This document shows, in pieces, positions 22,548 through 25,886 of a DNA stretch of 25,886 bases. The position numbers were made by a program, and so were the translations under genes. The notes beneath the pieces are model-generated. The model saw only the letters and a program-made list of their open reading frames with translations. It was not told the origin of the DNA and did not search any database. The stretch is from a virus. Positions within the stretch are counted from its first letter, which is position 1, and each line of letters begins with the position of its first letter. Location of the stretch: positions 1-25,886 of IMG/VR virus record IMGVR_UViG_3300037628_000999; one strand, written 5' to 3'.

Positions 22548-23683
22548 CAGCAAGGCAGCAAGAAATATGGGATACCTACCATGAAAATGATAAGAACGCA
22601 ACTAAAACAGCGGAAAAACTAGGTATTGCACGGCAAACAGTGAGCGCTGTAATCAACTCATGCCGATTAAAACGCTCACAAATGGGTATTACAGATCACA
22701 TGGATGTGACCCCTCATGTTGGTGAGGGTTATGCAATTAAAGGAGTGAGTACCCTTGTGGGTGAGGACGGTGAGGCCAAATTAAGGTGGGTAAAGACAGA
22801 TAAGGATAAGGAAACCCAGGAAGCAATCCTAAGAGCTGTTATTGATGCCCTAAATGATGAAATCAAACCCGCAGTACCCATATTAAGGAGTGCAGTATCT
22901 AAACCTAATGAATTAATAAATCTTTATACTATCACAGATTTCCATTTAGGCATGTTGTCATGGGAGGAAGAAACCGGTGATAATTGGGATACTAAAACAG
23001 CAGAAGATTGCCTTATTGCTTGGTTCACTCAGGCCATTACTCAAAGCCCATCAAGCAATAGAGCAATCTTTGCCCAGTTAGGTGATTTCTTACACTGGGA
23101 TGGATTCGATGCAGTAACCCCAACAACAGGACATTTACTAGACGCCGATACAAGATTCCAACGTCTAGTCCGTGTGGCCATCCATGTAATAAGACACATT
23201 ATCACCATGCTACTCGAAAAACATAATGATGTTGTGGTGATAATGGCGGAGGGTAACCATGATATGAGCGCAAGTATCTGGTTGCGTGAGCTGTTTAGTA
23301 CTTTTTACAGTACTGAGCCAAGGGTAATAATTGATGTTAACCCAGATCCTTATTATTGTGTCGAGCATGGTGATTGCTCTATTTTCTTCCATCATGGTCA
23401 TAAAAAGAATTTTAAAATGATAACAGAAGTATTCGCAGCCAAATATAGAGAAGTTTTTGGAAGAACAAAGTACAGTTTTGTACACATGGGCCACTTACAC
23501 CATGGTAAAATAGAAGAAAACAGCCTTATGGTAGTTGAACAACACAGAACTCTAAGTGGAAAAGATGCTTTTGCATCAAGAGGTGGATTCCTTTCTGGCC
23601 GTGATGCAAAGGTTATTACATATCACTCTAAATATGGGGAAGTATCACGGGTGACTATAAATTATTATATGGTGGGGAAGTGA
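22541..23683 (+). CDS. Metallophosphoesterase with N-terminal helix-turn-helix
   Basis: This 380-aa protein is a calcineurin-like phosphoesterase. Metal-binding motifs are DFH (133-135), GDFLHWDG (181-188), GNHD (238-241), HHGH (284-287) and HMGHLHH (315-321). Residues 1-45 form a helix-turn-helix (NATKTAEKLGIARQTVSAVINS) of the kind that scans DNA. Phage proteins of this build occur at the end of replication operons; the substrate is not known, and a nuclease acting on DNA is a reasonable inference from the HTH. It overlaps the primase-helicase stop and, at its own 3' end, the converging HD gene by 29 bases. Confidence 0.85.
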   Translation: MLTARQQEIWDTYHENDKNATKTAEKLGIARQTVSAVINSCRLKRSQMGITDHMDVTPHVGEGYAIKGVSTLVGEDGEAKLRWVKTDKDKETQEAILRAVIDALNDEIKPAVPILRSAVSKPNELINLYTITDFHLGMLSWEEETGDNWDTKTAEDCLIAWFTQAITQSPSSNRAIFAQLGDFLHWDGFDAVTPTTGHLLDADTRFQRLVRVAIHVIRHIITMLLEKHNDVVVIMAEGNHDMSASIWLRELFSTFYSTEPRVIIDVNPDPYYCVEHGDCSIFFHHGHKKNFKMITEVFAAKYREVFGRTKYSFVHMGHLHHGKIEENSLMVVEQHRTLSGKDAFASRGGFLSGRDAKVITYHSKYGEVSRVTINYYMVGK

Positions 23684-24203
23684 AATGATGGTACATTTCT
23701 AGAAATAATCGTTTAGCCTTATTTCTACTAAGGGGTTTGATCTCATAATTGTAAGGTTTAACCCCTTTAAGTATTGGCCATGTTGTTGTCTGATCATCGA
23801 ATAAATCCCTACGCTCAGTTGCTAATATTCTTAGGTCGGCTTCTTTTACTTGATGGCTATTTAGTTTCCACAGTGGAATACTGAACTTATCAGCCATTTC
23901 ACCCTGAATACGGTTCTCGAGTTCACGATATCTCCCTCCTACATTATCCTTAACCGGTGTGGGTAGATCACTAACAAACGCCTCTTGCATATCATGTAAT
24001 AATGCAGCTAATGCAAATTCAGGGGGTACCACTGCACTCATAATACAACAATGTTGAGCCACATTGTACCTTTTTTTAGTGTGACCATTAAATCTAACAA
24101 TACTGGACAATGAATGAGCTACTTCTTCAATTGAATAATCACATGTGGTTGTGTCGTTAAGATCGAGCATTGAACCATTGCTAATCATGATTAAGTTATT
24201 CAT
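23655..24203 (-). CDS. HD-domain phosphohydrolase, YfbR-like
   Basis: This 182-aa protein has the HD fold of 5'-deoxynucleotidases. The metal ligands are His51 (YNVAQHCCIMS), His70-Asp71 (ALLHDMQEAF) with Glu74, and probably Asp142 (EADLRILATE). The N-terminus (LDLNDTTTCDYSIEEVAHSLSSIVRFNG) is typical of phage YfbR-like proteins that dephosphorylate dNMPs and so tune nucleotide pools. Its ATG overlaps the end of the dNMP-kinase-like gene by eight bases, so two enzymes of opposite effect on dNMPs are coupled. It ends convergently over the metallophosphoesterase gene. Confidence 0.85.
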   Translation of the reverse strand: MNNLIMISNGSMLDLNDTTTCDYSIEEVAHSLSSIVRFNGHTKKRYNVAQHCCIMSAVVPPEFALAALLHDMQEAFVSDLPTPVKDNVGGRYRELENRIQGEMADKFSIPLWKLNSHQVKEADLRILATERRDLFDDQTTTWPILKGVKPYNYEIKPLSRNKAKRLFLEMYHHFTSPPYNNL

Positions 24204-24744
24204 TGTCTAAATATTCCCCACTTAAGTAATCAACAATCTGCTCCGACATATCAGGGATGAATTTTAGCAGATTAATAATAATTTTCAACAGACCAACCTG
24301 AGCAGCAAGATCATCTAGGCTACCATTATTGGTTAGTACTAAATCACATAAATCACGGGTCATTGTGCAACTAGATGTGGGCTCGGGTGGATGACGTTCC
24401 GAAGCATCCACCCATATAGACAAATCAAAAAGACCTGCTCTCTTGAGTGCTAGGAATTCGTAACGACAACGAATTCCACAATAAGTATCGCATATTTCAA
24501 GAATAATCCTACCTAACCTGGTTTTATCTGGTGTACAAAACTTGCTGATCATTCGATGCCACCAATCCCTATGTTGGTGTCTATCATTGAAACAATCTTC
24601 AGGCGTTGCATAGTGATTAATTCCCCACAAAGGCCAAATCACCGCCTCATTTGCTACCTCTGACGATGATTTGAAATCCAGTCCTAACATTTCACAAACA
24701 GTATCTTTACCATGCCTACCATAACCGCATACCATAATTTTCAT
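24196..24744 (-). CDS. Deoxynucleoside monophosphate kinase-like protein
   Basis: This 182-aa protein has a P-loop GYGRHGKDT (7-15) and the segment FKSSSEVANEAVIWPL...CFNDRHQHRDWWHRMISKF typical of phage dNMP/adenylate-kinase-like proteins, then GRIILEICDTYCGIRCRYEF and LSIWVDASER. These phosphorylate dNMPs from degraded host DNA. The C-terminal 35 residues are helical and less conserved. It is followed by the HD phosphohydrolase with an eight-base overlap. A moderate ribosome site (AGG) precedes the ATG. Substrate preference cannot be read here. Confidence 0.85.
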   Translation of the reverse strand: MKIMVCGYGRHGKDTVCEMLGLDFKSSSEVANEAVIWPLWGINHYATPEDCFNDRHQHRDWWHRMISKFCTPDKTRLGRIILEICDTYCGIRCRYEFLALKRAGLFDLSIWVDASERHPPEPTSSCTMTRDLCDLVLTNNGSLDDLAAQVGLLKIIINLLKFIPDMSEQIVDYLSGEYLDNE

Positions 24745-24838
24745 AATTAACCTATCAATTGTTGAGTTACTAACAAGCTTATCATTGTTTGCCTTTCCTA
24801 TAATTTTATATACACTGAAGTTCCTTCATTTAAATCAT
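24745..24838 (-). other. Leader of the kinase gene, no clear gene
   Basis: The 94 bases hold only frames of 12-14 codons and a weak hairpin TGAAG/CTTCA (24816-24828). TATATAAAAT-like sequence on the minus strand could be a -10 region but lacks a good -35. I see nothing else. Confidence 0.3.
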
Positions 24839-24982
24839 TCATTGTAATCCTATAACCTTATTTACCGGTAAAGTGTAGAAGAAATCACAAGCCTTTTCAT
24901 GATGATTTAAACCCCAAAAGTAACGTACTGCACCACTATAGAATACGGTAGTATAGAATGTGCTAGTTTCTGTGTGTTTCAT
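24839..24982 (-). CDS. 47-aa microprotein
   Basis: On the minus strand ATG at 24982 (a second ATG lies one codon upstream at 24985) opens a 47-codon frame closed by TGA at 24839-24841. AAGGG lies seven bases before the inner start. The peptide, with TSTFYTTVFYSGAVRYFWGL and HHEKACDFFYTLP, is rich in aromatics and looks protein-like, with one Cys and a His pair. It lies 26 bases after the G-Y-D repeat protein stop and before the kinase, in the same direction. The function is unknown. It fills most of a 264-base gap with no other gene. Confidence 0.5.
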   Translation of the reverse strand: MKHTETSTFYTTVFYSGAVRYFWGLNHHEKACDFFYTLPVNKVIGLQ

Positions 24983-25008
24983 CATAATGCCCTTATCATT
25001 AACTACAC

Positions 25009-25227
25009 CTATATATCTTTTAAAGGCCTATAAGAGTAGTACCCGTATTTATCATAACCATTGTGATCAAAACCACCACTATTATACCCGTATTTATCAT
25101 AACCATTACAATCATAACCACTCCGATCATAACCATTACAATCATGACCACTCCGATCATAACCATTAACGTCACAATAAAAAATATCAAGGGTACCACT
25201 GTGTGGATGACGATTTCGATAACTCAT
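25009..25227 (-). CDS. 72-aa G-[YHF]-[DN] pentapeptide-repeat protein
   Basis: This 72-aa protein has nine five-residue units from residue 21 to 65: NGYDR, SGHDC, NGYDR, SGYDC, NGYDK, YGYNS, GGFDH, NGYDK, YGYYS. The units alternate with a ten-residue period. The N-terminus (MSYRNRHPHSGTLDIFYCDV) is basic and has one Cys; the end is RPLKDI. AAGGA lies about ten bases before the ATG. A related 44-aa protein is encoded in the tail operon (3737-3871). No membrane span or enzyme motif is visible. Asp and Tyr at fixed spacing could bind metal or form a beta-solenoid-like fold; both are guesses. Confidence 0.7.
   Translation of the reverse strand: MSYRNRHPHSGTLDIFYCDVNGYDRSGHDCNGYDRSGYDCNGYDKYGYNSGGFDHNGYDKYGYYSYRPLKDI
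25033..25167 (-). repeat. 15/30-bp coding repeat of the G-Y-D protein
   Basis: The array holds nine 15-base units that pair into 30-base repeats (AATGGTTATGATCGGAGTGG-type). The first two 30-base repeats differ by one codon (CAT/TAT). They encode the pentapeptide units, so this is an in-frame expansion and not a CRISPR array; there are no unique spacers. Confidence 0.85.
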
Positions 25228-25233
25228 ACTATT

Positions 25234-25314
25234 TTATTCCTTATTTTGTAGACTAAAATGGGTGTGTGCACAGTATTTACAAAACCACACTTCGCAGTAA
25301 TAGCACTTATACAT
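25234..25314 (-). CDS. 26-aa Cys-rich microprotein (zinc-knuckle-like)
   Basis: The ATG (25314-25312) overlaps the TAA of the upstream 190-aa gene as TAATG, and the frame ends TAA at 25234-25236, seven bases before the G-Y-D gene start. The peptide is MYKCYYCEVWFCKYCAHTHF followed by a polar end. It has two CxxC pairs (Cys4, Cys7, Cys12, Cys15) and two His (His17, His19), a dense metal-ligand set suited to one zinc ion. Perfect packing between two genes and the CxxC...CxxC order argue for a real gene despite its size. The function is unknown; it may be a regulator or adaptor. Confidence 0.6.
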   Translation of the reverse strand: MYKCYYCEVWFCKYCAHTHFSLQNKE

Positions 25315-25886
25315 TATAGCGCCAACCACTCATATGAATAGTAACAATCTAAGATTCTTAAATCACTCACTATGCCCATATGACGACCGTGTAAAGTCAC
25401 CACAAATAGCCCCTCTTTATCCTTGACCGCTTTACCAACCGTCTTGTGATTGTCAAGGATTAGGTAGTTACCTATTCGTGGCGGTGTTAGGTTGCGTGTT
25501 TTGTGTTTCAGTGGCGGTTGTTGTGCTACCGGTGCTGCTGGTGGTGCTGCTGGTGGTGCTGCTGGTGGTGCTGCTGGTGGTGCTGCTGGTGGTGGTGCTG
25601 GTGCTACCGGTGCTACCGGTATTGTTGGTGTTGCCATATCCACCCCCACCACCTTAGCTTGGGATTTACCGGCACCACACCGGCGCGAATTGCTGATTAT
25701 TCGATCTCTTGTCACCTGCCAACCATCAGCACCACTACCTTTTCTTGGTGCTGCCACCCTATCCACTCCCATGATTAATGTAACCACACCATGAAGAGCA
25801 GTAGACCAATCGAGGAATGGTTGTTCACTATAAGTAGCCTTAGATGTGTCAAACATTTCCGTGATCATTGAAGCGCTCCCATACAT
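25314..25886 (-). CDS. Pro/Ala-rich protein of unknown function, possibly partial
   Basis: This frame encodes at least 190 aa and reaches the window edge; an ATG sits exactly at 25886, but the gene may start further upstream. Residues about 1-85 are polar (MYGSASMITEMFDTSKATYS, DGWQVTRDRIISNSRRCGAG). Residues about 86-120 are a Pro-Ala linker with PPAA repeats, and about 128-190 form a second domain with IGNYLILDNHKTVGKAVKDK and FVVTLHGRHMGIV, which looks beta-rich. The linker between two compact parts suggests a two-domain structural or binding protein. No family is recognised. It is coupled to the 26-aa microprotein by TAATG. Confidence 0.7.
   Translation of the reverse strand: MYGSASMITEMFDTSKATYSEQPFLDWSTALHGVVTLIMGVDRVAAPRKGSGADGWQVTRDRIISNSRRCGAGKSQAKVVGVDMATPTIPVAPVAPAPPPAAPPAAPPAAPPAAPPAAPVAQQPPLKHKTRNLTPPRIGNYLILDNHKTVGKAVKDKEGLFVVTLHGRHMGIVSDLRILDCYYSYEWLAL
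25540..25587 (-). repeat. 12-bp tandem repeat encoding PPAA
   Basis: Four exact 12-base units (GGTGGTGCTGCT on the plus strand) with partial units on both sides encode a P-P-A-A repeat linker. Units keep the frame, so length can vary by four residues. Confidence 0.9.

Noticed and set aside
24798-24842. 14-codon frame starting by ATGA overlap after the 47-aa ORF, and a 12-codon frame after it
   Set aside because: Too short to support; composition gives no signal. A leader-peptide role cannot be excluded.
25033-25167. Regular 30-bp repeats resembling a CRISPR array
   Set aside because: Repeats are contiguous with no unique spacers and encode pentapeptide units in frame with a good ribosome site; no cas genes are nearby.
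24960-25251. Plus-strand His/Asn- and Ile/Thr-repeat ORFs
   Set aside because: They are the reverse of the G-Y-D repeat; the minus-strand frame has the ribosome site and operon context.
25492-25794. Gly/Ala-rich plus-strand ORFs opposite the PPAA gene
   Set aside because: They are antisense shadows of the GC-rich repeat (GAAGGAAGG or CWWCCWW strings) with no ribosome site and no neighbours in that direction.
1-25886. tRNA genes, integrase, excisionase or a phage repressor
   Set aside because: I looked for cloverleaf-like GGTTCGA segments and for known lysogeny families and saw none that I could support; the phage is probably lytic, but only part of the genome may be shown.

Overview
This window is a large part of an AT-rich genome of a long-tailed (siphovirus-type) bacteriophage. 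It holds a tail morphogenesis module, a lysis module and a replication/nucleotide-metabolism module. No terminase, portal, capsid, integrase, phage repressor or tRNA gene is visible; the head genes would lie outside the window. The replication set (helicase, VRR-NUC nuclease, DUF2800 nuclease, Enc34-type ssDNA-binding protein, short B-like DNA polymerase, AEP/SF3 primase-helicase) and the tail-tip set (DUF2460, DUF2163, NlpC/P60, phage-tail_3) recall Chi/Enc34-like siphophages and the distal-tail set of alphaproteobacterial gene transfer agents. The host cannot be named from the sequence; a Gram-negative host is an inference from the tail and lysis families.

Layout. (1) 1-13240, plus strand, tail and lysis: end of a tail gene, tail tube protein, a tail assembly chaperone pair made by a -1 frameshift, HK97 gp10-like protein, tape measure, a cassette of three small ORFs (28, 44 and 68 aa), then DUF2460 distal tail protein, DUF2163 hub, NlpC/P60 peptidase, a 1175-aa tail-tip protein, a receptor-binding protein (DUF2793, seven LVIVD propeller repeats, S74 chaperone), a DUF5675 protein and a 3TM-type holin. 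(2) 13253-15335, minus strand: SF2 helicase and VRR-NUC nuclease. (3) 15408-23683, plus strand: a repeat-containing unknown protein, DUF2800 nuclease, SSB, MazG-like protein, DNA polymerase, a small acidic protein, primase-helicase and an HTH-metallophosphoesterase. (4) 23655-25886, minus strand: a P-A-rich unknown protein, a 26-aa Cys-rich microprotein, a 72-aa G-Y-D pentapeptide-repeat protein, a 47-aa microprotein, a dNMP-kinase-like protein and an HD phosphohydrolase.

How the genes work together: primase-helicase, polymerase, SSB, SF2 helicase and the two PD-(D/E)XK nucleases form a self-contained replication/recombination set. MazG, dNMP kinase and HD protein adjust nucleotide pools. The tail operon is read in order of assembly, with many stop/start overlaps that imply translational coupling.

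Points most worth a second look: two distant small-ORF cassettes, each with a related G-[YHF]-[DN] pentapeptide-repeat protein; a textbook dnaX-type frameshift signal; a mirror-image pair of divergent TTG starts; exact 27-bp coding repeats; large insertions in the tail-tip and hub proteins; and an exact 127-bp copy of chaperone-gene sequence at the left edge, which looks like an assembly-graph artefact.
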